Below the pieces are notes generated by a model. It saw only the letters and a list, made by a program, of their open reading frames with translations, was not told where the DNA came from and did not search any database. A stretch of DNA of 64,000 bases from assembly GCF_900474295.1 (NCBI RefSeq), contig NZ_UCOB01000004.1:1-64000 (forward strand). The letters run 5' to 3'. Positions within the stretch are counted from its first letter, which is position 1. Each line of letters begins with the position of its first letter. This document shows, one piece after another, positions 22,713-33,540 of this stretch. Source of the stretch: Synechococcus sp. UW140 (lineage in GTDB: Bacteria > Cyanobacteriota > Cyanobacteriia > PCC-6307 > Cyanobiaceae). The position numbers and the translations under genes are program-made.

Positions 22713-25454
22713 TTAGCCCAATGTGACGACGGTATCGGCAATCTCGCAATAGGGGCTGCCATCGCAACTGAGCACGATCACTTGCAAGCCGCTGTCCACC
22801 GCCTTCCTCAGCATCGCCAGAACGGTCTGGAGACGTTCCGGATCCGTGTTGGTGAAGGCATCATCAAACAAAACGGGTAGGCAATTGTCATGGCCAGAGC
22901 GCAGGGCGTCGGCAATGGCCAGTCGAAGTGCTGCGTTCAACTGTTCCTTCATGCCGCCACTAAGCGCTGTGAAAGGCAGCATCAGTCCGTCGCGTTGAAG
23001 GCTGAGATCCTTCAGTCCATCCTTGGCGGCATAGTTCAGGGCGCATGCATCGCCGGGGTGTCTGAGCAGCGGGGTTAGGTAGCTGCTGATGCCGTCACGA
23101 ATGGGTGCGGTGTAGCGGCTGGATAGATCGCTTCGCGCGGTGTCGAACAGTTCAAGCAGATGGCGATGGGCGCGCACCTGCAGTGCTTCGTCCTGATGCT
23201 CCTGTTCGGCCTGTTGCAGCAGCGTTCTGGATTCTTCGGTTACCGCATACGGATCTCCTTTGCCGAGGCTGCGGCATCGTTCCAGCAGTCCACCTCGTTC
23301 AGCACTGAGGTTCTGAAGCTGTTGCTGCATCGCCTGCTCCTCTTGCCGAAGCGTCGCCAACTGGCTTGCGGCGTTCGGTCGCTGAGCGTCATTGCTGCCT
23401 GCGGTGTCTGCGAAGGCTGAGAGCTTGGAGCGCAACTGTTCGATCTGTTCGGTGAGCTGCCGCAGCGTCTCCGTCAGCACGTTTCCATCGCCGTGGTCGC
23501 GAATCATGGTCTCCAGTTGTTTGTGGAGGCTGCGGGTTTCGGCTAGCAACCCCTCGCGCTTGAGTTGCAAAGCCTGGTGTGTGTTGCTGACGGTTATGCA
23601 CCTCTGCTCCAGGTCCTGCAACCCTTGTTGGGCCTTCTGGCCTTCATCCTTCACCTGGCGGTAGCGGCTGCGGCAGTGCGCAAGCTGCTGCTGGAGTGTG
23701 TCCCCATTCCGGCTGCTGCTGGACTCTGGCAGTGAGGGATCCACTGTTGTCAGTTCCTCGTCTGACAGTTCCTCGTCTGACAGTTCCTCGTCAAGATCAC
23801 GCAGCCGCTGCCGCAGGGTCTGTTCGTCCCTCTCCAGGCCCTCGTCAGTGCCTGCGGACGATCGCTGCTGCTTCAACAGGGATTCACGGGTGTGCAGTTG
23901 CATTCGCTTTTCAAAGCGCCCATCGAGTTCCTCAAGGCTGGTGGCCTGCCACGTTTTGAGGCTTGTTGCAATCGCATCCTGAAGCGCCTGTCTGTCCTGG
24001 CAGAGCTCTTCCAGGCCAGCGCCTCCTCCGGGGCTGATGCGCACCCTGACGTTCTCACCGATCGATAGAGCAAAGGTGCTGGATCGACGCTGGGATTCAC
24101 CTGTTGCGAGCGATTCGTCATCAAGGCGCACCTCTTGATCGCTGCGTTCGAGGGTGACCACCGAGGCCATGGCCTCAAGGCGGACCTGGACGGCCTCCAG
24201 TTGGCGTTGCTGATCCTTGAGGGTGTTCAGTTCCTTTCGCGCTGGTGCCCTCAGCCCGGCCAGGGCTTTGGTGATGTCGACGAGCTCCTGTTGCCAGGCC
24301 TGTTGATGCTGACGTTGTTGGATCAGGTGCCCCAGGCGTTCTTGCAGTTGCTTGTGTTCTTCCAGGCGCCTGAGCCTTTGGCCTTGCTGTTCCAATGCAC
24401 TGCGCTCTGCCTCGCGCTGGTCGCGGTTGCGACGCGCATTTTTTACCGCCTCCTCAGCCTGATTGATCGTTTCGCTGAGGCGGTTTAATTCGGCATCAAC
24501 CTGCTTCAGTTGTTTTTGCTGACGCTGGAGGCTCTCTTCGGTCTGGCGCAGATTGCGCTGCTGCATCGCCAATTGGCTCTGCTGTTGCTGCATGGGGATG
24601 AGTTGTTGTTCCACGCCCTTGCGCTCTGCCAAGGCCTTGTCTTGTTGCTGCTGCAGAGCAACGAGCCGCTGACGTTTCGCTTCCAACGACGGACTCTGAA
24701 CCTGCTCGAGTTGACGCTGCTTGTCTTCAATCGCATCCAACGCGGCGTTGGCCTGTTCATAACGCTCCAGGTCCGCGGTGGCGGCATCCAGCTGGAGGCG
24801 ACGCTCCTCCAACGCCTGTTCACACTGCCAAAGCCGGCTCTGATGGCGTGTGCCGCGGCTGGTGAGACTCGAACTCACCAACTGTTCGAGTTGACGATGC
24901 AGCTGTTGATCAAGAGGGGATTGCAGTGCGGCATCAGCCCGTTGCTCCAATTGCTCAATTAGACCGTGGAGGTCGTAATACTCACCACCGAGTTGGAGCA
25001 GATCTCTGCCGGCCTCTCCTTGCATGACCCACAGATGGGCCCAGCGGCTGGGTAATACACGTCCGGCTTGGCGGCTGCCGATGATCTCCTCCACGCCGAG
25101 CAAGGTTGCCAGATGTTCCTCGGCTTCTGCTCCCAGCCGAGGTGCTTCCCCAGTCCCCTTCAGGCTGGTCGTGCCGCTCTGCCCGCTAAACCGTTTTTGG
25201 AGGGCCCACTCTCGTCCGCGGGCTTGAAACTGGAGGTCAACCTGAGGATGGCCAGGGTGCTGAAGGGAGCGCATTCGCTGCACTGGGGCCCCAGTGGCAG
25301 TGGCCCGAAGGAAAAGGGTGCGGTGCAGGGCCTCCACCAGGGAGCTCTTGCCGGTTTCGTTGGCACCTGTGATCAAGGTGAGTCCAGGATCAAAGGCCAG
25401 CGTCAGCTCACGATGTCGGCGAACGCTGCTGAGCCTGCAATGCAGCAATTTCAT
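22713..25454 (-). CDS. sbcC: SbcC/Rad50-like SMC-type ATPase
   Basis: A 913-residue protein. ATG 25454 is chosen because it overlaps the sbcD stop as ATGA and opens with MKLLHCRLSSVRRHRELTL. Walker A is TGANETGKSS (30-39). A long coiled coil with many QQ/LE heptads fills about 170-740. The signature LSGGMKEQLNAALRLAIADA and Walker B PVLFDDAFTNTDPERL end the protein. With SbcD it would form a nuclease that opens DNA hairpins and blocked ends. I see no CxxC zinc hook at mid-coil. The coil contains three tandem DEELS units. Confidence 0.85.
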   Translation of the reverse strand: MKLLHCRLSSVRRHRELTLAFDPGLTLITGANETGKSSLVEALHRTLFLRATATGAPVQRMRSLQHPGHPQVDLQFQARGREWALQKRFSGQSGTTSLKGTGEAPRLGAEAEEHLATLLGVEEIIGSRQAGRVLPSRWAHLWVMQGEAGRDLLQLGGEYYDLHGLIEQLEQRADAALQSPLDQQLHRQLEQLVSSSLTSRGTRHQSRLWQCEQALEERRLQLDAATADLERYEQANAALDAIEDKQRQLEQVQSPSLEAKRQRLVALQQQQDKALAERKGVEQQLIPMQQQQSQLAMQQRNLRQTEESLQRQQKQLKQVDAELNRLSETINQAEEAVKNARRNRDQREAERSALEQQGQRLRRLEEHKQLQERLGHLIQQRQHQQAWQQELVDITKALAGLRAPARKELNTLKDQQRQLEAVQVRLEAMASVVTLERSDQEVRLDDESLATGESQRRSSTFALSIGENVRVRISPGGGAGLEELCQDRQALQDAIATSLKTWQATSLEELDGRFEKRMQLHTRESLLKQQRSSAGTDEGLERDEQTLRQRLRDLDEELSDEELSDEELTTVDPSLPESSSSRNGDTLQQQLAHCRSRYRQVKDEGQKAQQGLQDLEQRCITVSNTHQALQLKREGLLAETRSLHKQLETMIRDHGDGNVLTETLRQLTEQIEQLRSKLSAFADTAGSNDAQRPNAASQLATLRQEEQAMQQQLQNLSAERGGLLERCRSLGKGDPYAVTEESRTLLQQAEQEHQDEALQVRAHRHLLELFDTARSDLSSRYTAPIRDGISSYLTPLLRHPGDACALNYAAKDGLKDLSLQRDGLMLPFTALSGGMKEQLNAALRLAIADALRSGHDNCLPVLFDDAFTNTDPERLQTVLAMLRKAVDSGLQVIVLSCDGSPYCEIADTVVTLG
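23751..23795. repeat. Three tandem 15-base units inside sbcC
   Basis: CAGTTCCTCGTCTGA occurs at 23751-23765 and 23766-23780, with a partial third copy at 23781-23795. On the coding (minus) strand this gives the acidic run DEELSDEELSDEEL. Being in frame, copy-number changes would only lengthen the acidic linker. Confidence 0.85.
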
Positions 25455-26692
25455 GCGGCGGCCTCCAACGCTTCCTCCGCTTCCGCCGCCTGATAAAGCC
25501 TGTGCAGTTCGCACAGTGATGTCTCCAGTAGGGAAATCTGTTCAGAGTCCGTCGGGTCGGTCTGCTCGAGCTTGGTCTGAAGCGTCTGGGCAATCGAGCG
25601 CATGAGGGGAGCGTTGCTTCGATCCAACAGTTCGGAGAGTTCCGAGGCCTCAGGGCGGCGGTGACAATGTCCGCGGATCCTGAGGTGGAGCAGCCGGGTG
25701 CGTAGTCGATCGAGCCAGTGCTGCAAGGCGTGGTGATCCTCAAGGCCCAGCTGTCCATCGAGCTCCAGGCGGAGTAGGTCCCGTCCAACTCTGCTGCCGG
25801 TGAGGGTTTGGATCCGTTGTTTGACGCGTTCGAGATCCTTGCCGCTGCGGAGGCTGATCCGTTCGCTATGCCAGTGCATCCCAGCGGTGCACACCGGCCG
25901 GACATCCGGGGATTGACCGCGCTCCACATCGGCGATCAGCACCTGGTTGCGTTGGTCGTCGCTGCTGGTGGGAAAGCGGTCAGGTTCGGGGGTGCCGCAA
26001 TACCAGCCTTTTGGACCTACCGCCTTGAGAGCATGCCAATCGCCGAGGGCGAGATAGTCATAGGCCTCGACATCCCAACGGGATGGGTTGAGCTGATTGA
26101 CTGCTTGGGGTCGTTTGCTGTCTGTCTGGGCGACGTCGTCTTCGTTGTGAATGGATGCGTAGTCGGTGGCTGTGAAGCCTTGGATCGAGCCATGGGCCAG
26201 CACGATGCGGGCGAGATCTGGCTTGAGTTGGCTCCAGTCGAGAGTCTCGATCCAGGCGCCAGGACTGACGCTCTCGTGCTGGCGCCGTAAGGGGCAAGGC
26301 AGCACGGTGAAGCCGGCGATTTCCAACGGAACGGGCTCGAGGAGCAGATGGAGATTGGCGGCCCGTTGCTGCATTTCCACCTGCACATCGCCTCGGCGCC
26401 AGACGCCACCGGCGCCACCGTGGTCATGGTTTCCGGGAATAACCAGCACCGGAATGTTGATTGACCCAATCAGTTCGAGCACCTCCATCACCAGGGCACC
26501 GTCCACGGTGCTGCTGTCGAACAGGTCGCCAGCCACCATCACCACATCAACCGCATGATTTGCGGCTTGTTCGATGATCTGCTCGATTGCGACGAGTCGT
26601 GTCCGCTGCAGACGGCTGCGGCGTTCCGGATCAGTGATCCATCGATAGGGCTTGCCGATCTGCCAGTCAGCGGTGTGAAGCAGACGAGGCAC
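25451..26692 (-). CDS. sbcD: SbcD/Mre11-like DNA exonuclease
   Basis: A 413-residue protein with GTG start. It carries the calcineurin-type metallophosphoesterase motifs in order: LLHTADWQIG (motif I, Asp present but the usual His of DxH is Gln), GDLFDSSTVD, IPGNHDHGGAG, LAHGSIQGF and ALGDWHALK. The Gln form of motif I is also found in other bacterial SbcD-like proteins, so activity is not excluded. Its stop overlaps the sbcC start by four bases, so the two subunits are co-translated. Confidence 0.85.
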   Translation of the reverse strand: MPRLLHTADWQIGKPYRWITDPERRSRLQRTRLVAIEQIIEQAANHAVDVVMVAGDLFDSSTVDGALVMEVLELIGSINIPVLVIPGNHDHGGAGGVWRRGDVQVEMQQRAANLHLLLEPVPLEIAGFTVLPCPLRRQHESVSPGAWIETLDWSQLKPDLARIVLAHGSIQGFTATDYASIHNEDDVAQTDSKRPQAVNQLNPSRWDVEAYDYLALGDWHALKAVGPKGWYCGTPEPDRFPTSSDDQRNQVLIADVERGQSPDVRPVCTAGMHWHSERISLRSGKDLERVKQRIQTLTGSRVGRDLLRLELDGQLGLEDHHALQHWLDRLRTRLLHLRIRGHCHRRPEASELSELLDRSNAPLMRSIAQTLQTKLEQTDPTDSEQISLLETSLCELHRLYQAAEAEEALEAAA

Positions 26693-26787
26693 GGTGGAAC
26701 GAGGAACAACGGAGTTGCGCCCATGCTGCCTTGCGCTGTCATGGTTGGCGAATGGCGCGAAGATGAAAGGGCCTCGAAATCTCGCTG

Positions 26788-27009
26788 ATGGTTCTTAACC
26801 GTCTTCTCACCACTGGAACGTTGTCGCTGGCGATCAGTGTTGGGGTCGTTTCAGCCGTGGTGTCTCCGGTTGAAGCCAAAACGACCCGTTCTTTCAGCGG
26901 TTCCAACCCTGCTGAAGTGGAAAAGAACGCGCGGCGAGCTGGTTTCGACTACCCCGATGGCGAGATGAAATGCAGCAGCCGTTGCAATCAGCGCTGGGCG
27001 AAAGACTGA
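26788..27009 (+). CDS. Small secreted protein
   Basis: A 73-residue protein from ATG 26788. Signal peptide: TTGTLSLAISVGVVSAVVSP, cleavage near VEA. The short mature part reads KTTRSFSGSNPAEVEKNARR and FDYPDGEMKCSSRCNQRW, with a CSSRC motif that can form a tight disulfide. Small Cys-pair secreted proteins recur in this window. Function unknown. Confidence 0.7.
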   Translation: MVLNRLLTTGTLSLAISVGVVSAVVSPVEAKTTRSFSGSNPAEVEKNARRAGFDYPDGEMKCSSRCNQRWAKD

Positions 27010-27126
27010 CAACTGGCGCTGATTCTCTGCTCGCTTGCCCGTATAACGCCTGAGGTTCTGCACACTGCTGCCTGAATCTCAGGCTTCAACCCGCCAAGGT
27101 TGCGGTCTGAGACGCATGCGAATCGT

Positions 27127-28293
27127 GTGACCCTGGCTTCCTCCTCTGCTACTCGCTCTCTGGAGGTGATTGCCGGTCGTTTTCACCCACCGGATCAGAT
27201 TGATGCCATCGATGCCATCGGATCAGGCAATGTCAACGACACGTTTTTAGTGCGACTGGCCCGGGAGTCCAATCCCGATGCCTTTGTGATGCAGCGCATC
27301 AACACCCAGGTATTCACCAGGCCCGATCTCGTGATGGGCAATCTGATCGCCCTGGGGCGCCACGTGCAGCGCCGCATCGCCTCAGGGCTTCCCGAATTGG
27401 ATGGCCGCCGTTGGGAGGTGCCACGCGTGCTGTCCACCCTCAGCGAGGATCGTCATTGGGTGGAGCATGAAGGTCAGTTCTGGCGATCGATCAGCTACAT
27501 CGGTGCCGCCACCGCCCACGATGTTGTCACCGACTGTGCTCATGCCCGAGAGGTGGGTTATGGCCTGGGCATGTTTCACCATTTGATCAGTGACCTTCCG
27601 GTGGAGGCCCTTGCCGACACCCTTGAAGGGTTTCATGTCACGCCTGCGTATCTAAAGCGTTACGACGGCGTGTTGTCGGCTTGGTCTGGCGCTAATGGAG
27701 GTGTCGATGGAGATGTCGATGTTGATGCGTCTCGCTTGTCGGAGGCTTTCGCTTATGTCGCCCAAGGTCGAGCCGGGGCGGATGTGCTGGAAGCGGCCTG
27801 TTCAAGAGGAGAGCTGCAGCGCAGGCCGATCCATGGAGATCCGAAAATCAACAACGTGATGATCGATGAGAGCAGTGGTCAGGCCGTGGGCTTGATCGAT
27901 CTCGACACCGTGAAGCCCGGCTTGGTGCACTACGACATCGGTGATTGCCTGCGATCCTGTTGCAATCCGGTCGGTGAGGAGGTCAGCGACCTGAGCAAGG
28001 TCCGTTTTGATCTCGGCCTCTGTCGCGCCATCCTTGAGGGGTATTTCTCGGTGGCACGCGCTTTCCTCTCGTCTGCTGATCTGGCTTATTTGCCTGCCTG
28101 CATTCGCCTGATTCCGTTCGAGCTTGGTCTTCGTTTTCTGACGGATCATCTGGAGGGTGATCGGTATTTCAAGGTGGATCGTCGCGGTCAAAATCTGGAT
28201 CGTGCTCTTGTGCAGTTCGCCTTGATGCGTTCCATTGAGAACCAATTCGAGGCGATTGAGACCCTCGTTGTTGAACTGACAAGCACCACCTGA
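27127..28293 (+). CDS. NahK-like sugar kinase (APH fold)
   Basis: 388 residues from GTG 27127; a TTG at 27100 is an alternative. It has the aminoglycoside-phosphotransferase kinase fold. The nucleotide loop is AIGSGNVNDTFLV, then VMQRINTQVFTRPDLVMGN, the catalytic loop IHGDPKINNVMID and the metal motif VGLIDLDTVKPGL. This set, with YDIGDCLRSCCN, is closest to N-acetylhexosamine 1-kinases that salvage GlcNAc or GalNAc. The exact sugar is not shown. It is followed at short distance by the DOMON-like gene. Confidence 0.8.
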   Translation: MTLASSSATRSLEVIAGRFHPPDQIDAIDAIGSGNVNDTFLVRLARESNPDAFVMQRINTQVFTRPDLVMGNLIALGRHVQRRIASGLPELDGRRWEVPRVLSTLSEDRHWVEHEGQFWRSISYIGAATAHDVVTDCAHAREVGYGLGMFHHLISDLPVEALADTLEGFHVTPAYLKRYDGVLSAWSGANGGVDGDVDVDASRLSEAFAYVAQGRAGADVLEAACSRGELQRRPIHGDPKINNVMIDESSGQAVGLIDLDTVKPGLVHYDIGDCLRSCCNPVGEEVSDLSKVRFDLGLCRAILEGYFSVARAFLSSADLAYLPACIRLIPFELGLRFLTDHLEGDRYFKVDRRGQNLDRALVQFALMRSIENQFEAIETLVVELTSTT

Positions 28294-28304
28294 TCTGAGC
28301 CAAG

Positions 28305-28892
28305 ATGGCGCGCCACTCAACGATGGTTTGCCAGGTTTGCAGGCTGCAACCTCACTGCCTGGAACCAGCTCCATCCCTTGCGATCACTGCAGAGATCATC
28401 TGGCAGGAGGCCGGCACGATCCTTCTCAGTTATGGCGTTTTGCCAATTGGTGATCGCAAGGCTGCTGAGCCACTCGATCAACAGCTGGTCGGTCCCTGGC
28501 AGTGGGGTTGCCCGCAGGGCCAGCGTTGCGATCAGCTATGGCAGCACACCTGTTTTGAGGCCTTCCTGGGACTCCCTGGTAGTGAGGCCTATTGGGAGCT
28601 GAATGTGTCTCCTGGTGGGGATTGGAATCTTTATCACTTCAGCGGTTACCGCAGGGATGGGTTGGCCGAAATGGCGGCTGTTCCGCCTCTGGTATCGATC
28701 AAGCGACAGGGCCTGGGACTTCGCTGCACTGTGCAGTTGGATCCCCGAGGCTTCTGGCCAGCCTCGGCTGTGCCCGAGATCGGCCTGACCATGGTTGCGG
28801 AAGATCCCACGGGTGCCCTCAGCTACTGGGCCTTATCCCATCCTGGAGATCAGGCAGATTTTCACGATCGCCGCAGCTTCCTGGTTCCCTGA
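28305..28892 (+). CDS. DOMON-like domain protein
   Basis: A 195-residue protein. The core matches the cyanobacterial DOMON-like family: LLSYGVLPIGD, LWQHTCFEAFLGLPGSEAYW, ELNVSPGGDWNLYHFSGYR and a late Trp motif (LSYWALSHPGDQADFHDR). The fold is a beta-sandwich related to sugar- or heme-binding DOMON domains. No signal peptide is seen, so it is probably cytoplasmic. It is 11 bases after the NahK-like kinase and likely in its operon, which would suit a sugar-binding role. Confidence 0.8.
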   Translation: MARHSTMVCQVCRLQPHCLEPAPSLAITAEIIWQEAGTILLSYGVLPIGDRKAAEPLDQQLVGPWQWGCPQGQRCDQLWQHTCFEAFLGLPGSEAYWELNVSPGGDWNLYHFSGYRRDGLAEMAAVPPLVSIKRQGLGLRCTVQLDPRGFWPASAVPEIGLTMVAEDPTGALSYWALSHPGDQADFHDRRSFLVP

Positions 28893-28906
28893 TTCCTTCT
28901 CTTCCC

Positions 28907-29926
28907 ATGACCTCACTGCGGCGATGGATTGGCATTCTTGTCGCTGGCTGTGGTGTGCCCCTCGCCCTCGTCGCCCAGCAGCGCCTTGCCATCCCTTCCG
29001 GTGAAGAGATGGCTCCCTCATCGGTTCCGGCCACGAGCCCGTCTGAAGGCCCGATGCTGCCAACGGATCCCTTGTTGCCCCTCAGCCCAAGTGGCCGTCA
29101 CTATCCGCTAGTGCCCACCAAGGCCGATGCGATTGCCCAGCTGCTCAGCGTTTTAGAGGAGGCAATCCGCAACCCTGCCACCCCCTTCGATCAGATCCCC
29201 CAGCTCGCCCATCAGCAGCAGGTGATTTATCGGGTTTTGTCTCACGAGCCTGAGCGCGCAACAGCTGTGCGCAACGCCCTCCCAACCCGCTGGCGCTGGG
29301 TGTTCGATCAGCACATCGCTGCACGTCGGGAGTTTCTGGCGATGCATCGCGGTCCGGCTTCCGCTCGTGTTCCCGCATGGCGGATTCAATCGCCAGCGCC
29401 TGAAGCGCAGCTCCTTCGTGCCTATCGCAGCGCGGCTGAGGCCACAGGAATTCCCTGGACTGTCCTGGCTGCGGTGAATTTGGTCGAGACCGGAATGGGC
29501 CGCATCGATGGCGTGTCTGTGGCGAATGCCCAGGGCCCGATGCAGTTCTTGCCCACGACTTGGGCTGAGGCGGGCATCGGCCAAGGCGGAGACATCCGCG
29601 ATCCTTGGGATTCGATTCATGCTGCCGCTCGGTATTTGGTGCGTCGTGGCGGCCTGCGCGATCTTCGCCAGGGACTGTGGGGTTACAACAACAGCGATCA
29701 TTACGGTGAAGCGGTGCTGCGCTATGCCGCGCTGCTTGATCGCGATCCCCTGGCCTACCGGGGGCTTTATCACTGGCAGATCCATTACGCCTCGGCGGCT
29801 GGTGACCTTTGGTTGCATGAGGGCTATCACCGCAGCAAGCCTGCATCTGCCCATCAGCACAGCCGAGAGCAGCCGTTCAGCAAACCGCCCTCTACGCTGC
29901 CCTTAAGTACAAACACACAGAGCTGA
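28907..29926 (+). CDS. Lytic transglycosylase (SLT family)
   Basis: A 339-residue protein from ATG 28907; the longer upstream frame lies inside the DOMON-like gene. The N-terminal signal or anchor is IGILVAGCGVPLALVA. The catalytic domain (about 180-300) shows AAVNLVETGMGRI with the catalytic Glu, then NAQGPMQFLPTTWAEAG and the later LWGYNNSDHYGEAVLRYA. It would cut the glycan strands of peptidoglycan in the periplasm, giving anhydro ends. The C-terminal tail is Ser/Pro-rich. Confidence 0.88.
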   Translation: MTSLRRWIGILVAGCGVPLALVAQQRLAIPSGEEMAPSSVPATSPSEGPMLPTDPLLPLSPSGRHYPLVPTKADAIAQLLSVLEEAIRNPATPFDQIPQLAHQQQVIYRVLSHEPERATAVRNALPTRWRWVFDQHIAARREFLAMHRGPASARVPAWRIQSPAPEAQLLRAYRSAAEATGIPWTVLAAVNLVETGMGRIDGVSVANAQGPMQFLPTTWAEAGIGQGGDIRDPWDSIHAAARYLVRRGGLRDLRQGLWGYNNSDHYGEAVLRYAALLDRDPLAYRGLYHWQIHYASAAGDLWLHEGYHRSKPASAHQHSREQPFSKPPSTLPLSTNTQS

Positions 29927-30631
29927 GTGGCGAAGGAACTGACCCATCGCGCCGATGAACTTCAGGCCCTCGGCTGGTCTGCTGATGAGGTGGCTCGTTA
30001 TGCCGAACTCTGGGATTATCGCCAGCGCTGGGGTGCGATGAACCTCGAGCGGGAGGACCGACTTTTTCTGCGCAAGGCCGAGGCTGCTCTGCCGGCGATT
30101 GTGACCGGCAAGGCGGCAGCCAAGAAGAACATTCGGGAGAAGTCCTACTACCTCTGGTTGCAGTTCCATCTTGATGCGATGACCGCGGCGGAGCAGGGAT
30201 TCGGACTATCCGAGGGGGCCCGTGGGGCATGGGCGATGCTGCTTGAGGAGGAGCTACGCCTGCTCGACTATTACCAACCTGTGCTTGGTCTCCCCGACAC
30301 CCTGAAGGCCAAGGGGTTCGACGCTGTGCGCGCCGAGATGGCCGCTGATGCCGTCAGCCTCGCCGCCGATGGTGGTTCGATGCAGCAGTACGACTTCAAA
30401 GCAGCGCTGGACACCCTCAAGGCGACGGAAACCAGTCGTTGGCGTCACTTGTTGGATCAAGATGGTGCCCAGCCCTATCCAGTCCTGGATGGCCCAACGG
30501 CGGCGTCCTTCCGGCAGCAGGTTCGCAGCCGCTTCGTGCCCCTCGTTCGGCAGACCTTGCCTTCCCTGGCTGAGACCGACAAGCCCGAGCCTGCTGATGA
30601 GTGGAGTTGTGCCGTTGATGCCGACAGCTAG
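29927..30631 (+). CDS. Conserved hypothetical helical protein
   Basis: A 234-residue protein whose GTG start directly follows the transglycosylase stop (TGAGTG), so it is probably co-translated. It begins AKELTHRADELQALGWSADE, has a basic helix (TGKAAAKKNIREKSYYLWL) and an acidic C-terminal end. I do not recognise a function. No membrane span or catalytic motif is clear. Confidence 0.7.
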   Translation: MAKELTHRADELQALGWSADEVARYAELWDYRQRWGAMNLEREDRLFLRKAEAALPAIVTGKAAAKKNIREKSYYLWLQFHLDAMTAAEQGFGLSEGARGAWAMLLEEELRLLDYYQPVLGLPDTLKAKGFDAVRAEMAADAVSLAADGGSMQQYDFKAALDTLKATETSRWRHLLDQDGAQPYPVLDGPTAASFRQQVRSRFVPLVRQTLPSLAETDKPEPADEWSCAVDADS

Positions 30632-30652
30632 AACAGGATCACGCTCGCCTGA

Positions 30653-31987
<1,335 letters not shown>

Positions 31988-31999
31988 TTCATTGCAGTC

Positions 32000-32893
32000 A
32001 TGGCTCTAATTCTTCCGCGCAGTTATCACAAAATCGCCGCGGTTGAACGAAACCGGATCTCCTGGATTGAGCCTGTTTTGGCTGAACGCCAGGACATCCG
32101 CCCGCTGCGGATCGGCATTCTCAACATCATGCCTTTGGGAAAGCAGTATGAGTTCAACTTGCTGCATCCCCTTGGCCTCTCACCCCTGCAAATTGAGCCG
32201 ATCTGGATCCGGCTGAGAAGCCACTCGTACAAGACCTGGGACACACGTCACCTGGATCAGCTCTATGTGAGCTGGGAGGAAGCCACCGCTCATGCCCCTC
32301 TTGATGGCCTGATCATTACCGGTGCGCCAGTGGAGCATCTTCCTTTTGAGCAGGTCAACTACTGGCCTGAGCTGGTGGAGTTGATTGAGGATGCTCGCCG
32401 CAATTGTGCAAGCACCCTTGGCCTCTGCTGGGCCGGATTCGCACTGGCCTATCTCGCTGGAGTGGACAAGATTGCTTTTGAGCAGAAGTTGTTCGGTGTT
32501 TATCCGATGCGCAGTCTTGTGCCTGGCCATGCCTTGATGGGCACACAGGATGACGTCTTCCTCTGTCCCCAGAGTCGCCATGCTGGGCTTCCGGATGCAG
32601 CGATGGAAGCAGCGCAGCGTCAGGGCCGATTGCGCCTGCTTGCGCATGGGGAGCAGGTGGGATACACCATTTTTGAAACCACGGACCAGCGCCAGCTGAT
32701 GCACTTGGGGCATCCGGAGTACAACGCTGGTCGGATTCAGGCCGAGATGGAGCGTGATAAGGCTCGTGGCGATGTGCCACCCCCCGAGAACTTTGACTCA
32801 GACCAGGCGCAGACCCTCTGGAGATCACACCGCAATCTGTTGTTCCAGCAATGGGTGTGGTTCTGTTATCAGAGGGTCAGTCTGAATACCTAG
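32000..32893 (+). CDS. metA: MetA-type homoserine acyltransferase, probably acetyl-specific
   Basis: A 297-residue protein of the MetA family. Catalytic residues are in place: Cys 143 in LGLCWAGF, His 238 and Glu 240 in LGHPEY. In this family a Gly or Glu near position 111 selects succinyl- or acetyl-CoA; here TGAPVEHL carries Glu 112, as in acetyl-using enzymes of Bacillus. With metY next door, the product is inferred to be O-acetylhomoserine despite the usual database name homoserine O-succinyltransferase. Confidence 0.9.
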   Translation: MALILPRSYHKIAAVERNRISWIEPVLAERQDIRPLRIGILNIMPLGKQYEFNLLHPLGLSPLQIEPIWIRLRSHSYKTWDTRHLDQLYVSWEEATAHAPLDGLIITGAPVEHLPFEQVNYWPELVELIEDARRNCASTLGLCWAGFALAYLAGVDKIAFEQKLFGVYPMRSLVPGHALMGTQDDVFLCPQSRHAGLPDAAMEAAQRQGRLRLLAHGEQVGYTIFETTDQRQLMHLGHPEYNAGRIQAEMERDKARGDVPPPENFDSDQAQTLWRSHRNLLFQQWVWFCYQRVSLNT

Positions 32894-32922
32894 GCGATGT
32901 GCTTTGTTGCACTGGATCGTGT

Positions 32923-33162
32923 TCAGTTGAAGGTGACAGTGCAGCGGTAGCGGTAGCTTTCGCGCACCTGAAGCTCTGTGCAGTGCTGTCCTGTGATGGT
33001 CCGCCCTTTGGGCACCTGGTTCTGAGCACGCTCTAAGGCGTTGTTCTGATCCCAGATTGATTCTGCTGTCACACTTCCTGCCATCACAGGCAGCGGTGTT
33101 ATTGCGGAACAAACCAGGGGAATGAAGAGCCCTAAAGCATTCAGCAGTCTGGAATTGGGCAT
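32923..33162 (-). CDS. Small secreted protein with two Cys
   Basis: A 79-residue protein. Signal peptide MPNSRLLNALGLFIPLVCSA, cleavage near VMAGS. The mature part is polar (SIWDQNNALERAQNQVPKG) and ends HCTELQVRESYRYRCTVTFN, a likely disulfide hairpin. Similar small proteins occur in marine Synechococcus. Function unknown. It converges with metA. Confidence 0.7.
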   Translation of the reverse strand: MPNSRLLNALGLFIPLVCSAITPLPVMAGSVTAESIWDQNNALERAQNQVPKGRTITGQHCTELQVRESYRYRCTVTFN

Positions 33163-33193
33163 GGCAGAGACTGCGAATGCAGTCAGACGGTCT

Positions 33194-33487
33194 TTATGCC
33201 TTGGTAGCAGTTCTGTCTTTGCTTGTCGGGTGTTTCGCCAGGCTGCTGCGATTCAGTTCACGCTCAAGGAATTCAACCCGTTTCTCCCGCAAACAGTGCC
33301 TGCAGCCCCCGGTTGTCTGCAGATGTTTCTCCGGAGTAATGCAGATCAACTGCACTGGATGCTTGCGGCAGCGAATCTTGATCGGGCTTTTGTAGCTGCG
33401 GTAATGAATTTCGGAGTAATCAAAACGATCCCCGAAGCGCTGCTTAGCGCGCTCAAGAAATTGCTTTTCAGTGATCCGAGCTCCCAT
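33194..33487 (-). CDS. Zinc-ribbon protein of the DUF723/endonuclease-associated type
   Basis: A 97-residue protein. The pattern FLERAKQRFGDRFDYSEIHY, SPIKIRCRKH, a central Phe/Ile strand and GGCRHCLREKR resembles short domains found with homing or Vsr-like endonucleases, where two Cys pairs (here C, CxxC) bind zinc and contact DNA. The usual first pair is reduced to one Cys. No nuclease catalytic domain is attached. It is 31 bases upstream of the secreted-protein gene, same strand. Confidence 0.65.
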   Translation of the reverse strand: MGARITEKQFLERAKQRFGDRFDYSEIHYRSYKSPIKIRCRKHPVQLICITPEKHLQTTGGCRHCLREKRVEFLERELNRSSLAKHPTSKDRTATKA

Positions 33488-33540
33488 GCCATGAATCTAT
33501 GGGCAGAATCCAGGCGCGATCGATGCGGCGTTATGGCTTG

